A stretch of DNA of 64,000 nucleotides from Photobacterium sp. Ph5 (GTDB taxonomy: Bacteria; Pseudomonadota; Gammaproteobacteria; Enterobacterales; Vibrionaceae), in assembly GCF_022129445.1 (NCBI RefSeq), contig NZ_JADQAQ010000013.1, positions 1 through 64,000 of the forward strand, in the 5' to 3' direction. The position numbers were made by a program, and so were the translations under genes. This document shows positions 40,695-50,849 of the stretch, piece by piece. The notes under the pieces are model-generated. The model was given only the letters and a program-made list of their open reading frames with translations, was not told the origin of the DNA and did no database searches. Numbering within the stretch: position 1 is the first letter of the stretch; every line of letters starts with the position of its first letter.

Positions 40695-43600
40695 TGATTG
40701 CCTCCAACGCTTCCTTGTCTTGAGCTTCAGCTTTACGCTTTAGTAATACGGCTTTGTAATCCCTTGGCATAACTTTCACCATCTTCTTCAAGTTATCTTC
40801 GAAGTTAGATAGGAAAAGCTCTGCAACCGTACTACCTGTTAATGCAACATGTTTAGTTAGCATGTTCAGTAGCAGTGCTTGATCTTCTTTTTCGATTGGA
40901 TCTAAATCGACTAACTCAGGGTTTAATTTGGTTTCAAAGTCATCGAACTGATCCCAAACATAAGCAACACCACCACTCATACCAGCAGCAAAGTTACGAC
41001 CTGTTTGACCAAGGATAACGGCAACACCACCTGTCATGTACTCACAACCGTGATCACCGACACCTTCAACCACAACTTGTGCGCCTGAGTTACGAACACA
41101 GAAACGCTCGCCAGCAAGACCGCGAATGTAAGATTCACCTGATGTTGCGCCGTAGAAACAAACGTTACCCACAACGATGTTATCTTCAGCAACGATGTCA
41201 GATTTCGCATCAGGGTAGAGTACTAGCGTACCGCCTGATAGACCTTTACCCCAGTAATCGTTCGCATCGCCTTCAACTTCAAATTTCACGCCTTTAGCAA
41301 GGAATGCCCCGAAGCTTTGACCTGCTGAACCAAAGAACTTCACGTTCATCGGCTGTGGTAAGCCGCTGTCTTTGTATACTTTCGAAATTTCATTCGACAG
41401 CATAGTACCTGCACTTCGATCGGTATTGATGATAGGCAATTCAGCGTTGACTGCTTTACCTTCTGTCAGTGCTGGCTGTGCAAGTTCAATCAATTGACGG
41501 TCTAGTACGTTATCCAAACCATGATCTTGAGGACGCTGGTTGTAAATACCATCTTCAGCACGTGGCTTTTCAACGTAAAGTACAGGGCTAAGATCGAGAT
41601 TCTTGTATTTCCAGTGACTGACATTATCACGGACTTTCAGCTTGTGAGATTGTCCTACCATTTCTTCAATAGTGCGGAAGCCAAGCTCTGCCATTACTTC
41701 ACGTAAACCTTCTGCCATGTATTGGAAGAAAGTCACAACGTCTTCTACACGGCCATCAAAGCGCTCACGTAATGTTTTGTTCTGTGTTGCGATACCAACA
41801 GGACAAGTATTCTTGTGACACTTACGCATCATGATACAACCTTCAACAACCAGTGCTGCGGTTGCTACGCCCCATTCCTCGGCTCCCAGAAGAGTGGCGA
41901 TGGCAAGGTCACGTGGTGTTTTCATCTGACCGTCAGATTGAACTACGATACGGTTACGTAAGCCGTTCTTCAGTAGCGTTTGGTGCGTTTCAGCAAGACC
42001 TAGTTCCCACGGTAAACCTGTGTGGCGAATCGATGACATTGGTGATGCACCTGTACCGCCATCAAAACCTGCAATAAGAACAACATCGGCTTTGGCTTTA
42101 GCAACGCCTGATGCAATCGTACCTACACCTGCTTCTGATACTAGTTTAACGTTGACACGACCCGCACGGTTGGCATTTTTCAAATCGTAGATCAGCTGGG
42201 CTAAATCTTCGATTGAGTAAATATCATGGTGAGGTGGCGGAGAAATTAAGCCAACCCCTGGTGTTGAGTGGCGTGTTGCACCAATCCAGTCATCGACTTT
42301 ATCACCTGGAAGCTGACCACCTTCACCCGGTTTCGCACCTTGAGCCATTTTGATTTGCAGCTCATCAGCGTTAGTTAGGTAATAAGAGGTTACACCAAAA
42401 CGACCTGATGCCACCTGCTTGATAGCAGAACGTTCCCAATCACCGTTGTCTTTCTTCTCAAAGCGAATTGGATCTTCACCACCTTCACCTGAGTTAGATT
42501 TTGCACCGATGCGGTTCATCGCAACAGCCAGTGTTGAGTGTGCTTCGTAAGAAATCGAACCAAAGCTCATTGCACCTGTCGCAAAACGCTTAAGGATATT
42601 CTCGATTGGTTCTACTTCTTCTAGTGGAATAGAGCCTGCAGGATTTTTGATGAAATCAAGTTGGCTACGAAGTGTTGCAGCGTTATCACCTTGATCATCA
42701 ACAGCTTTCGCATATTGCTTAAATTGCGCGTAATCTTTTTCACGGGTTGATTGTTGCAGCAGTGAAATGGTTTCAGGGTTAAACAAGTGTTTCTCACCAC
42801 GTTGCTTCCACTGATATACACCACCTACATCAAGAACTTGTACTGGGATTTCACGAGTAGGGTAACCAACACGATGACGGACTAAGACTTCTTGCGCGAT
42901 ATCATCAATCGTTAGACCTTGAATACGCGTTACAGTGCCGGTGAAGTACTTATCAACCACAGATTTACTGATACCAAGAGCTTCAAAAATTTGTGCGCCG
43001 TGGTATGACTGTAGCGTTGAAATCCCCATCTTAGAGAAGATTTTCAGCAGACCACCGTTAACCCCTTTACGGTAGTTATCAAATAAAGTGTCTGTCGGTA
43101 ATTCAGGATCCAGTTTACGCTTGCGTTGTAAATCAACCAGTGTTTCAGTGACTAGATATGGGTTAACTGCGTTAGCACCGTAACCAACTAGGGTTGCAAA
43201 ATGGTGTGTTTCACGTGCATCACCGGTTTCAACTACGATGTCACACTTCGCACGAAGACCTTTGCGGATCAGGTGGTGGTGAACCGCACCAACAGCCAGC
43301 ATTGCAGGAATAGCGGCATGGTTAGAGTTAACCGCACGGTCAGTTAGAATAATGATTGAATAACCATCAATGACTGCATCTTCTGAATACTGACAAATAC
43401 GTTTCAGTGCACGCTCTAGCTTGCCTGGTTCGCCACTTGCACTAAATACGATATCCAATGTTTTCGACTGTAGATGTTCATTATCAATCGCACGGATTTT
43501 CTCAAGTTCAGCATTAGAAAGAACAGGAGATTCAAGTTCAACTTTTTGGCAATGCGCAGGTGTCTCAGCCAGCAGGTTTTGATCTTTACCGAGGTAAGTA

Positions 43601-45234
43601 TTCAATGACATTACCATACGCTCACGAATTGGATCGATTGGCGGGTTAGTCACCTGTGCAAATAGCTGTTTAAAGTAGTTTGATAAGTGCTGGGATTGAT
43701 GAGAAAGCACGGCTAGCGGCCAGTCTGCACCCATTGCACTTAGTGGCTCATAAGCTGTTTTCGCTAAGGGAACGATAATGTCGTTCACTTCTTCTGAGCT
43801 CACACCAAACGCTTGTTGATGATGTAATAAACGCTCAGGTGTTGGCTGATGATGCATATTATCAGCTTCAGGTAGCGTTTTTAGGCTTAATAGATTGTCT
43901 TTAACCCATTGCTCATACGGTTGTGCTGTCGCAATGCTGTCTTTTACTTCTTCATCAGAAATAATACGACCTTGCTCTAGATCAGCAACGAAGATACGAC
44001 CCGGTTGCAGACGACCACGGAATTGGACATTCTCAGGCTCAATTTCAACCACGCCTGATTCAGATGCCATGACAAGGAAATCATCTTTAGTCACGGTATA
44101 ACGTGATGGACGTAGACCGTTACGGTCAAGCGTTGCACCTACTTGAACACCATCGGTGAAACAAACAGAGGCTGGGCCATCCCATGGTTCCATGATATTG
44201 GCGTGGTACTGATAGAAAGCACGACGCTTAGGATCCATGTTTTTGTTTTCTTGCCACGCTTCAGGGATAAGCATCATTAATGCATGTGGCAAACTACGAC
44301 CAGAAAGCACTAGCAGCTCTAGTGCCATATCGAAGTTAGATGAATCTGAGCTACCTTCCTGACAAATCGGTAGTAGCATATCGATTTCTTGCTGACTAAA
44401 TAAATCAGACTCAAGGATCGCTTCACGGGCTTTCATCCAGTTCAAGTTACCACGAACGGTATTGATTTCACCGTTGTGAGCAATGTAACGGAAAGGCTGT
44501 GCTAAGCGCCAACGTGGGAATGTATTGGTTGAGAAACGAGAGTGAACCAATGCAAGTGCGGTCACCATCGTTGGATTTTGTAGATCAAGGAAGTACTGAG
44601 GTACTTGCTCTGTGGTTAACTGGCCTTTGTAAACCAAAGTTTTGTATGACAGAGAGTTGATGTAGAAGTCATCGCCAATATTCGAGACGCTTTCCAGACA
44701 AACACGTACAGTATAGTTACGTAATACATAAAGTTTACGTTCTAATACGGCTGGATCTAAGTTTGCGCCGCCAGTGATGAAGACATGCTCAAATTGTGGT
44801 TCTGTGCTTAATGGATCTTCACCGATCATTGAGTTATCAACTGGAAGCACACGGTAGCCGATCACTTCAAGATCAAGGCGTTTAGCGTTACGTTCTAAGA
44901 TCTCACGACATTGCTGACGTTTATGCTCATCTTTTGGAAATAGCACCACACCGACGCCATATTTATCGAAGGCGGGTAATTTAATACCGAGTGTCAGTGC
45001 TTCTTCTAATAAGAATTCGTGGGGCTTTTGCAGCAAAATGCCTGCACCATCACCACTGCATGGATCACAACCTTGACCGCCACGGTGCTCCATACGCGCT
45101 AGCATATCGAGAGCCTGAGTAACAATCTGGTGAGACTTACGGTTTTTTAGGTGGGCGACAAAGCCGATACCACAGGCATCGTGCTCCATTTCAGGTACAT
45201 AAAGTCCCTGATCGTTCAGCTCTTGATCTGTCAT
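40687..45234 (-). CDS. gltB: glutamate synthase large subunit (second copy)
   Basis: The 1515-residue protein repeats the GltB layout: nucleophile Cys21 in HDACGIGF (after a 20-residue propeptide), the FMN barrel with GVGTIASGVAKAKAD, and the 3Fe-4S cluster CHKNTCPVGIATQ. The C-terminal GXGXG domain follows (about 1240-1460). It differs throughout from the first copy and shares the lineage of its own gltD. The two operons therefore look like an ancient second acquisition and not a recent duplication. A 650-base spacer with a structured element lies upstream. Confidence 0.96.
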   Translation of the reverse strand: MTDQELNDQGLYVPEMEHDACGIGFVAHLKNRKSHQIVTQALDMLARMEHRGGQGCDPCSGDGAGILLQKPHEFLLEEALTLGIKLPAFDKYGVGVVLFPKDEHKRQQCREILERNAKRLDLEVIGYRVLPVDNSMIGEDPLSTEPQFEHVFITGGANLDPAVLERKLYVLRNYTVRVCLESVSNIGDDFYINSLSYKTLVYKGQLTTEQVPQYFLDLQNPTMVTALALVHSRFSTNTFPRWRLAQPFRYIAHNGEINTVRGNLNWMKAREAILESDLFSQQEIDMLLPICQEGSSDSSNFDMALELLVLSGRSLPHALMMLIPEAWQENKNMDPKRRAFYQYHANIMEPWDGPASVCFTDGVQVGATLDRNGLRPSRYTVTKDDFLVMASESGVVEIEPENVQFRGRLQPGRIFVADLEQGRIISDEEVKDSIATAQPYEQWVKDNLLSLKTLPEADNMHHQPTPERLLHHQQAFGVSSEEVNDIIVPLAKTAYEPLSAMGADWPLAVLSHQSQHLSNYFKQLFAQVTNPPIDPIRERMVMSLNTYLGKDQNLLAETPAHCQKVELESPVLSNAELEKIRAIDNEHLQSKTLDIVFSASGEPGKLERALKRICQYSEDAVIDGYSIIILTDRAVNSNHAAIPAMLAVGAVHHHLIRKGLRAKCDIVVETGDARETHHFATLVGYGANAVNPYLVTETLVDLQRKRKLDPELPTDTLFDNYRKGVNGGLLKIFSKMGISTLQSYHGAQIFEALGISKSVVDKYFTGTVTRIQGLTIDDIAQEVLVRHRVGYPTREIPVQVLDVGGVYQWKQRGEKHLFNPETISLLQQSTREKDYAQFKQYAKAVDDQGDNAATLRSQLDFIKNPAGSIPLEEVEPIENILKRFATGAMSFGSISYEAHSTLAVAMNRIGAKSNSGEGGEDPIRFEKKDNGDWERSAIKQVASGRFGVTSYYLTNADELQIKMAQGAKPGEGGQLPGDKVDDWIGATRHSTPGVGLISPPPHHDIYSIEDLAQLIYDLKNANRAGRVNVKLVSEAGVGTIASGVAKAKADVVLIAGFDGGTGASPMSSIRHTGLPWELGLAETHQTLLKNGLRNRIVVQSDGQMKTPRDLAIATLLGAEEWGVATAALVVEGCIMMRKCHKNTCPVGIATQNKTLRERFDGRVEDVVTFFQYMAEGLREVMAELGFRTIEEMVGQSHKLKVRDNVSHWKYKNLDLSPVLYVEKPRAEDGIYNQRPQDHGLDNVLDRQLIELAQPALTEGKAVNAELPIINTDRSAGTMLSNEISKVYKDSGLPQPMNVKFFGSAGQSFGAFLAKGVKFEVEGDANDYWGKGLSGGTLVLYPDAKSDIVAEDNIVVGNVCFYGATSGESYIRGLAGERFCVRNSGAQVVVEGVGDHGCEYMTGGVAVILGQTGRNFAAGMSGGVAYVWDQFDDFETKLNPELVDLDPIEKEDQALLLNMLTKHVALTGSTVAELFLSNFEDNLKKMVKVMPRDYKAVLLKRKAEAQDKEALEAING

Positions 45235-45884
45235 AGATACATCCTTCCAGTTGCATCAAGCCATATTCCTAAGGCTTGGTTATCCCTAATTTATTGTCAC
45301 AATCATGCGGTATTGAAATGAACTATCCTGTTCTACCCTGCATGATTGAGTGTTTGCACAAGGATGAAATCGTCCTTTATTGGCAAACTTAATTTTGCTG
45401 TTTTCGCTTTGCTATGAACGAATACACTGTATTTCTTGAGAAAGGGCGACACAAATCACTTTAAAGTAGGGTGATGGCGTCGCTTTTATTGTTCAGAAAT
45501 TGCACACAAGTGTAACTATCCTACAATTTTGATACATTAATTACCAATAAAAATTAACACTTAGCTATCATAATATTGCTATTTTGTTGCATTGTTAAAC
45601 ATAAAAAAGCCTAGTTAACGATGATAATTATTCGCAGTTGCGTTTAAATGCAAAAAACATTTTGTTGAGTGGATATTCATAAGAAGACAATATCGTGTTG
45701 TAAGAGAAGCATTTTTGTATTTTATTTACGATTAAGTGTCTTTTTTGTTGATGAAAGGAAAGGACTTTGTTTGTTTTAGCACAAATTTATTACTTGTAAT
45801 TGATGTTATCTTGCGGCTCTTTTTTAATATTGCTCGCTATTCATCGCGGTGTTTACGGCTATTTATTTGCAATCAGGTAACGCA
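45235..45884. other. spacer between divergent gltB and yhcC
   Basis: This AT-rich region of 650 bases holds the promoters of the second gltBD operon (minus) and of yhcC (plus). A bipartite hairpin at 45441-45487 is listed separately. A smaller hairpin (AAGGAT with GTCCTT) lies at about 45360-45377. A 15-base Fur-like sequence at 45622-45636 is weak. The open frame that begins near 45736 overlaps the yhcC start and is not credible. Confidence 0.5.
45441..45487 (-). other. bipartite hairpin in the gltB leader region
   Basis: GCGAC (45446-45450) pairs with GTCGC (45479-45483), and inside it ATCAC (45455-45459) pairs with GTGAT (45471-45475). The outer stem extends by A-T and G-U pairs. It lies about 200 bases upstream of the second gltB start. 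It could be a leader RNA structure or a DNA inverted repeat for a regulator; the class is unknown. Confidence 0.4.
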
Positions 45885-46823
45885 ATGCAACTGCACGAAC
45901 TCGTCAATACATTTGGTCAAGACTTACAACGTCGTTATGGAGAAAAAGTCCATAAGTTAACTCTGCATGGTGGTTTTAGTTGCCCTAATCGCGATGGAAC
46001 GATCGGTCGGGGCGGTTGTACTTTTTGTAATGTTGCCTCTTTTGCGGATGAAAATAGCCAGTTTTTGCCTATTCAACAGCAATTAGCAGAGCGCGCTGGT
46101 GAAATTCATCGTGCAAAACGTTATTTAGCCTATTTTCAGGCTTACACCAGTACTTATGCTGAAGTGCAAACGTTGAAGAAAATGTATGAAGAAGCATTAA
46201 GAGCTGCTGATATTGTAGGTTTATGTGTGGGGACTCGCCCTGACTGCGTGCCTGATGCCGTATTGGAGTTATTATCTTCTTATGTACAACAAGGCTATGA
46301 AATCTGGCTAGAGCTTGGGCTGCAGACTGCGAATGACAAGACATTAAAACGGATTAACCGAGGCCATGACTTTGCCTGTTATACAGCGATCACTCAACGT
46401 GCGCGAGCATTAGGGATCAAGGTTTGCGCTCATTTAATTGTGGGTTTACCGGGTGATACCAAAGTAGATAATATCGATACCTTAAATAAAGTCGTCGCGG
46501 TAGGAGTTGATGGTATTAAACTTCACCCTCTACATATTGTTGAAGGCAGTAAAATGGGACAAGCATTTAAAGCGGAACGTTTAGATCCTATTAGTCTTGA
46601 AGCATACACCGACATTGCGAGTGAAATGATTCGATTAACCCCTGCAAATGTGATTTATCATCGCGTTTCAGCAGCAGCACGCAGGCCAACGTTACTGGCA
46701 CCGATGTGGTGTGAAAATCGCTGGTTAGCAATGACGGAAATTGGGCGTAATTTAGATAGTTACGGTGGGCAAGGAACCCTAATTAATGATGCTTTTGTGT
46801 ATCAACAACCACAATTAAAATAG
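45885..46823 (+). CDS. yhcC: radical SAM protein YhcC (TIGR01212)
   Basis: The 312-residue protein has the unusual radical-SAM cluster motif of this family, with Cys in CPNRDGTIGRGGCTFC, followed by the GTRPDCVPD and LELGLQT segments. YhcC and relatives are of uncertain substrate; in E. coli the gene lies beside gltBD, and here too it adjoins a gltBD operon. The start used is the ATG after AGG at 7 bases; a GTG twelve codons upstream is less likely. It ends at a terminator. Confidence 0.9.
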   Translation: MQLHELVNTFGQDLQRRYGEKVHKLTLHGGFSCPNRDGTIGRGGCTFCNVASFADENSQFLPIQQQLAERAGEIHRAKRYLAYFQAYTSTYAEVQTLKKMYEEALRAADIVGLCVGTRPDCVPDAVLELLSSYVQQGYEIWLELGLQTANDKTLKRINRGHDFACYTAITQRARALGIKVCAHLIVGLPGDTKVDNIDTLNKVVAVGVDGIKLHPLHIVEGSKMGQAFKAERLDPISLEAYTDIASEMIRLTPANVIYHRVSAAARRPTLLAPMWCENRWLAMTEIGRNLDSYGGQGTLINDAFVYQQPQLK

Positions 46824-46833
46824 AATAGAAAAC

Positions 46834-46860
46834 AAAGCCTACGTGATGTGGGCTTTTTTG
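46834..46860 (+). terminator. terminator after yhcC
   Basis: AAAGCCTAC and GTGGGCTTTTTT (one G-U) form a 9-bp stem with a T tract about 10 bases after the stop codon. Confidence 0.82.
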
Positions 46861-46973
46861 TATATAAAGGTTACAGTTTCAGCCTTTTATTTTTGCGCAA
46901 TTGATATCAGCGCTTATGATTAACAGGCTTACTTGTCGCGTTGACGGCATCTTTCTTCTTTTGGTATTCAGTG

Positions 46974-49343
46974 ATGAAACAAGTCAAAATATTAGCTCAA
47001 TTTTATGTCGATCTTATGGTTAAGTTAGGGATCGTTCGTTTTAGCCTACTTCTTGCGTTAGCCTTAGTTGCACTAGCCGTTGTTGTTCAGGTTGGCGTAA
47101 CTTTAGTGTTACATGGCACCGTGAATGATATTGATATTGTGCGATCAGTGACATTTGGTTTATTGATTACGCCTTGGGCGGTTTATTTTCTATCTGTTGT
47201 GGTTGATCAGTTAGAAGATTCACGTCAACGCTTATCTAAGTTAGTGACAAAACTAGAAGAGATGCGTTCGCGAGATATGGAGTTAAACAAACAACTTCAA
47301 GACAATATTGCGCAACTAAATTTGGAGATAGAAGAAAGAGAAAAAGCGGAAGAAGCCCGTGAAGAAGCGATGCAAGATCTCGAAAATGAGGTGTATCAGC
47401 GTGAAAATGCTCAAGTGGCAGTGGCTGAACAAAGTGCGTTATTAAAGTCTTTTTTAGATGCTTCTCCTGATTTGATTTACTACCGTAATGAAAAAAATCA
47501 ATTTTCAGGCTGCAATCGTGCAATGTCGGAGTTAGTGGGTAAAACAGAAAAAGAGCTGGTGGGGTTAACTCCGTGGGATGTTTATCCTGAAGACGTTGCT
47601 AAACGAATCATTAAAACAGATGAAGAGCTGTTTAATGAAAATAATGCGATGACTGATGAGCAATGGTTGGTGTACCCAAACGGAAAGCGTGCATTATTTG
47701 AACTACGTAAAGTGCCATTTTATAACCGTAACGGACGTCGTTTGGGATTGATGGGATTTGGACGTGATATTACTGAACGAAAAAAATATGAAGATGCGTT
47801 AGAAAAAGCCAGTAGCGATAAAACCTCATTTATCTCAACTATTAGTCATGAGTTACGCACCCCACTTAATGGTATTGTTGGTTTAAGTCGAATGTTACTT
47901 GAAACCGATTTAACGGATGAACAACGTGGTTATTTACGTACTGTACATGTTAGTGCGATCACTTTAGGTAACATTTTCAACGATATTATTGACTTAGATA
48001 AATCAGATCGTCGACGCTTAGAATTAATGCCTAAGCCATTAGATTTCCATGAATTTATCGATGAAATGAGTAATATTTCACAATTGATGGCTGAACAAAA
48101 AGGCTTACGCTTTGATTTGGAATGCTTATCCGATCTACCAAATAATATTGAAGTGGATAGTACGCGTTTGCGACAAGTGCTGTGGAATTTAATTGGTAAC
48201 GCGACCAAGTTTACTAAACAAGGTGGCGTGATTTTATCAGTTAGCAGCGAAATTCATGAGCACGATGCTGATATTATCTTTGAAGTTGAAGATAGCGGTG
48301 TTGGTATTCCTAAGTCTGAAATCGATAATATCTTTGCCATGTATTATCAAGTTAAGCAAGGTGATGACAATATTCATGCGGTAGGCACTGGTATTGGTCT
48401 TGCTGTCTCTCGTCAACTTGTTCAACTTATGGGGGGAGATATTACCGTTGATTCTGAGGTTGGTGCAGGTAGTACCTTTACTGTGAAGATCCGCGTACCG
48501 CTGGTTGAGGGTGTGATTGAAGAAGAAATCGTGACAGAAGTAAAACCAGAGCTTACCGGACTCAGTATCTTTATGGTTGAAGATATTGAGTTAAATATTA
48601 CGGTTGCTAAATCTTTGCTTGAAAGTTTAGGTCATGAAGTCACGGTGGCAATGCGAGGTGATGAAGCCTTAGCGATGTTTAAACCAGAAGATTATGATTT
48701 GGTCTTATTAGATATTCAGTTACCCGATATGACAGGCTTTGATATTGCGCAGAAACTACGAGAAAAATACCAAGATCTTCCAGCGCTAGTGGCGCTAACA
48801 GCAAATGTGATTAGTGATAAAACCGAGTACATCGATAAAGGTATGGATGAAGCACTGAGTAAACCATTGAGCGTGAAAGCTATCACCAGTGTGATTGAAA
48901 ATTTAGTATTAAGTTGTAGCTATGAAGAAGATGAAGTTGCAGCTCAGGTTGAAACTGAAACAAACGTTTCTAAGCCGAGTGATACCATGGTTGATAAATT
49001 GCTTGATTTAGAAATGTTGACATCGTATGTCGATATCGTCGGCACTAAACCTGTTTATGCAAGCATCGAAATGTTTGAAAAAATGATGCCAGATTATATT
49101 GCTATTTTAGATTCAAATATGGTGGCAAAAGATCAAGATGGGATTAAGTTTGAAGCACATAAGATTAAAGGAGCAGCTGGCTCTATCGGCTTAAAGCACA
49201 TTCAGCAAGTTGCACAAAAAGCACAGTCTCCTGAACTTCCTGCTTGGTGGGAGAATATCAATGACTGGGTTGATGAAATTAAAAATGGTTATCAAAACGA
49301 TATTGATGTGCTGAAAACATGGTTAAAGCAGTACGAGAAATAG
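46974..49343 (+). CDS. arcB: aerobic respiration sensor kinase ArcB
   Basis: The 789-residue tripartite kinase has two N-terminal spans (about 22-47 and 58-77), a coiled coil (79-150) and a PAS domain (about 155-270). HisKA follows with His292 in SHELRTP, then the ATPase domain (NLIGNATKFT, DSGVGIP, GTGIGL), a receiver with Asp580 in LLDIQLPDM and an Hpt domain with His729 in AHKIKGAAGS. Residue numbers for His292 and Cys180 equal those of E. coli ArcB. The second redox Cys of E. coli, Cys241, is Leu here (KRALFELRK). It phosphorylates ArcA under low oxygen according to quinone redox state. The start chosen gives the normal length; a TTG eleven codons upstream is rejected. Confidence 0.96.
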   Translation: MKQVKILAQFYVDLMVKLGIVRFSLLLALALVALAVVVQVGVTLVLHGTVNDIDIVRSVTFGLLITPWAVYFLSVVVDQLEDSRQRLSKLVTKLEEMRSRDMELNKQLQDNIAQLNLEIEEREKAEEAREEAMQDLENEVYQRENAQVAVAEQSALLKSFLDASPDLIYYRNEKNQFSGCNRAMSELVGKTEKELVGLTPWDVYPEDVAKRIIKTDEELFNENNAMTDEQWLVYPNGKRALFELRKVPFYNRNGRRLGLMGFGRDITERKKYEDALEKASSDKTSFISTISHELRTPLNGIVGLSRMLLETDLTDEQRGYLRTVHVSAITLGNIFNDIIDLDKSDRRRLELMPKPLDFHEFIDEMSNISQLMAEQKGLRFDLECLSDLPNNIEVDSTRLRQVLWNLIGNATKFTKQGGVILSVSSEIHEHDADIIFEVEDSGVGIPKSEIDNIFAMYYQVKQGDDNIHAVGTGIGLAVSRQLVQLMGGDITVDSEVGAGSTFTVKIRVPLVEGVIEEEIVTEVKPELTGLSIFMVEDIELNITVAKSLLESLGHEVTVAMRGDEALAMFKPEDYDLVLLDIQLPDMTGFDIAQKLREKYQDLPALVALTANVISDKTEYIDKGMDEALSKPLSVKAITSVIENLVLSCSYEEDEVAAQVETETNVSKPSDTMVDKLLDLEMLTSYVDIVGTKPVYASIEMFEKMMPDYIAILDSNMVAKDQDGIKFEAHKIKGAAGSIGLKHIQQVAQKAQSPELPAWWENINDWVDEIKNGYQNDIDVLKTWLKQYEK

Positions 49344-49365
49344 AGTGGTGGTATTACATTAAATA

Positions 49366-49393
49366 TAAAAAAGGCTCCTTAGGAGCCTTTTTT
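49366..49393. terminator. bidirectional terminator arcB / arcA
   Basis: AAAAAAGGCTCC and GGAGCCTTTTTT pair around a tetraloop. It serves both convergent genes. Confidence 0.9.
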
Positions 49394-49415
49394 ATTATGG
49401 TCTGAACTTAACGAA

Positions 49416-50135
49416 TTACTCTTCGCCAAGATCACCACAGAAACGGTAACCTTCACCGTGAATTGTTGCAATGATCTCTGGCGTATCAGCAACAGATTCG
49501 AAGTGTTTACGGATACGACGAATAGTTACATCAACTGTACGATCATGTGGCTTAAGCTCACGCCCCGTCATCTTCTTAAGAAGATCTGCACGAGTTTGGA
49601 TCTTGCCTGGGTTTTCACAGAAGTGAAGTAATGCGCGGAATTCAGAACGTGGAAGCTTGAATTGATCACCGCTTGGGCTTACTAGTGAACGACTGTTGAT
49701 TTCAAGAGACCAGCCGTTGAACTCGTAACGCTCAACCAATTTCTTATCTTCAGTAGGAAGACCTTGGTTCATAGCACGAGTCAGTAAGTTACGTGCACGA
49801 ATAGTTAATTCACGAGGGTTGAAAGGTTTTGTGATGTAATCATCAGCACCAATTTCAAGACCAAGGATCTTATCTACTTCGTTGTCACGACCTGTTAAGA
49901 ACATTAGCGCCATATCGCCTTGTTCACGAAGCTCACGAGCAAGTAGAAGACCGTTTTTACCTGGTAGATTAATATCCATGATCACAAGGTGAACAGGGTT
50001 CTCTGAAAGCATTTGGTGCATTTCTGCGCCATCATTCGCTTCAAAAACTGTGTAACCTTCCGCTTCAAAAATACTTTTTAGGGTGTTACGTGTTACGTGC
50101 TCGTCTTCTACGATAAGAATGTGAGGGGTTTGCAT
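49416..50135 (-). CDS. arcA: two-component response regulator ArcA
   Basis: The 239-residue OmpR/PhoB-type regulator has a receiver domain (1-120) with the acidic pocket VEDE, the phosphoacceptor Asp54 in [12 protein letters not shown], and Lys in ITKPFNP. A winged-helix DNA-binding domain (about 135-235) follows with [14 protein letters not shown]. Phosphorylated by ArcB, it represses aerobic respiratory genes and activates fermentative ones. The gene is convergent with arcB, unlike in E. coli where they are unlinked. The 714-base upstream spacer has an FNR box. Confidence 0.97.
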   Translation of the reverse strand: MQTPHILIVEDEHVTRNTLKSIFEAEGYTVFEANDGAEMHQMLSENPVHLVIMDINLPGKNGLLLARELREQGDMALMFLTGRDNEVDKILGLEIGADDYITKPFNPRELTIRARNLLTRAMNQGLPTEDKKLVERYEFNGWSLEINSRSLVSPSGDQFKLPRSEFRALLHFCENPGKIQTRADLLKKMTGRELKPHDRTVDVTIRRIRKHFESVADTPEIIATIHGEGYRFCGDLGEE

Positions 50136-50280
50136 TGGCAGTACCTAATATCAAAAACCAAATCTGCGATGAACAGAGTAAGTTAAATTCTATAAAAAAA
50201 ATTCACATATAGGCAAAGTATTAACAATAATACTTATTTGTTACGAAATCGCTGCCTATGTTGGTACACCGTCCTTTTCC

Positions 50281-50319
50281 CGATAGTTAAAACTATCGAA
50301 ATACCTCATAAACTGAGGT
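50281..50319 (-). other. two stem-loops in the arcA leader
   Basis: CGATAGTT and AACTATCG (50281-50298) form an 8-bp inverted repeat, and ACCTCA with TGAGGT (50303-50319) forms a second of 6 bp. Neither is followed by a T tract in either direction. They would lie in the 5' untranslated region of arcA if transcription starts near the FNR box. Confidence 0.5.
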
Positions 50320-50395
50320 GTTGGCTACACTCTCCCTAATTGATGCAGCGATTGTATTCACTTAACAGCTCTCTAACAATGTTGTGTGTTTGTTT

Positions 50396-50431
50396 AGTAT
50401 AGCTATTTATATGTTTGTTGATTTATATCAA
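50396..50431 (-). promoter_or_regulatory. FNR box and -10-like element upstream of arcA
   Basis: TTGAT-N4-ATCAA at 50418-50431 is a perfect FNR consensus. On the minus strand TATACT (50401-50396) lies 26 bases from its centre, closer than the usual 32 for a class II FNR promoter. FNR activation of arcA is known in E. coli, so the site is credible even if the exact -10 is uncertain. Confidence 0.65.
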
Positions 50432-50849
50432 ACAGAATGAGAAAGATAGATTATTCACTCTTATTTTTAACAATATAGACAAAACTCAAGTCTGTAGATT
50501 AATCTCACGTTAAATGTTCATGAAAAATATACCGATTGTGTGTTTTTCAAGCTATAACTTACAGTATCGACAACATGTTATTTACGTTATGTTTTTAATT
50601 GTAACATTGACGTCGTTGTGTTGCATGTTTTATGTGTGATGAATTTAAACCCGATTTTTTATTAGATTGGCGCTAAAAGTCGTTAAAGCCTCGTCTTCAT
50701 AACTATTTTGTTTATAACGAAGTCTTTATTTCGAGTGGTACTGTTTTTCTGCAGCTAACCATTAATGGGTAGATAGCATTGTTAATCAGCTTTTTAATGT
50801 TAGACAAAGTAAATATTGATGACGTTAACTGATATCAAGGAGAGTGATA

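Larger units (their letters stand above)
50136..50849. other. spacer between divergent arcA and RraA-like gene
   Basis: This 714-base AT-rich region gives arcA a long leader. It contains two hairpins near 50281-50319 and an FNR box at 50418-50431, listed separately. On the RraA-like side only the ribosome site AAGGAGAG is clear. No further open frame with a credible start is seen. Confidence 0.6.

Noticed and set aside
45622-45636. TGATAAT-N-ATTCGCA upstream of yhcC/gltB as a Fur box
   Set aside because: The first half is perfect, but the second half has two mismatches and it is hundreds of bases from either start codon; not enough alone.
45736-45960. 74-codon plus-strand frame upstream of yhcC
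   Set aside because: It overlaps the start of yhcC in another frame, has ordinary AT-rich spacer composition and no family-like sequence.
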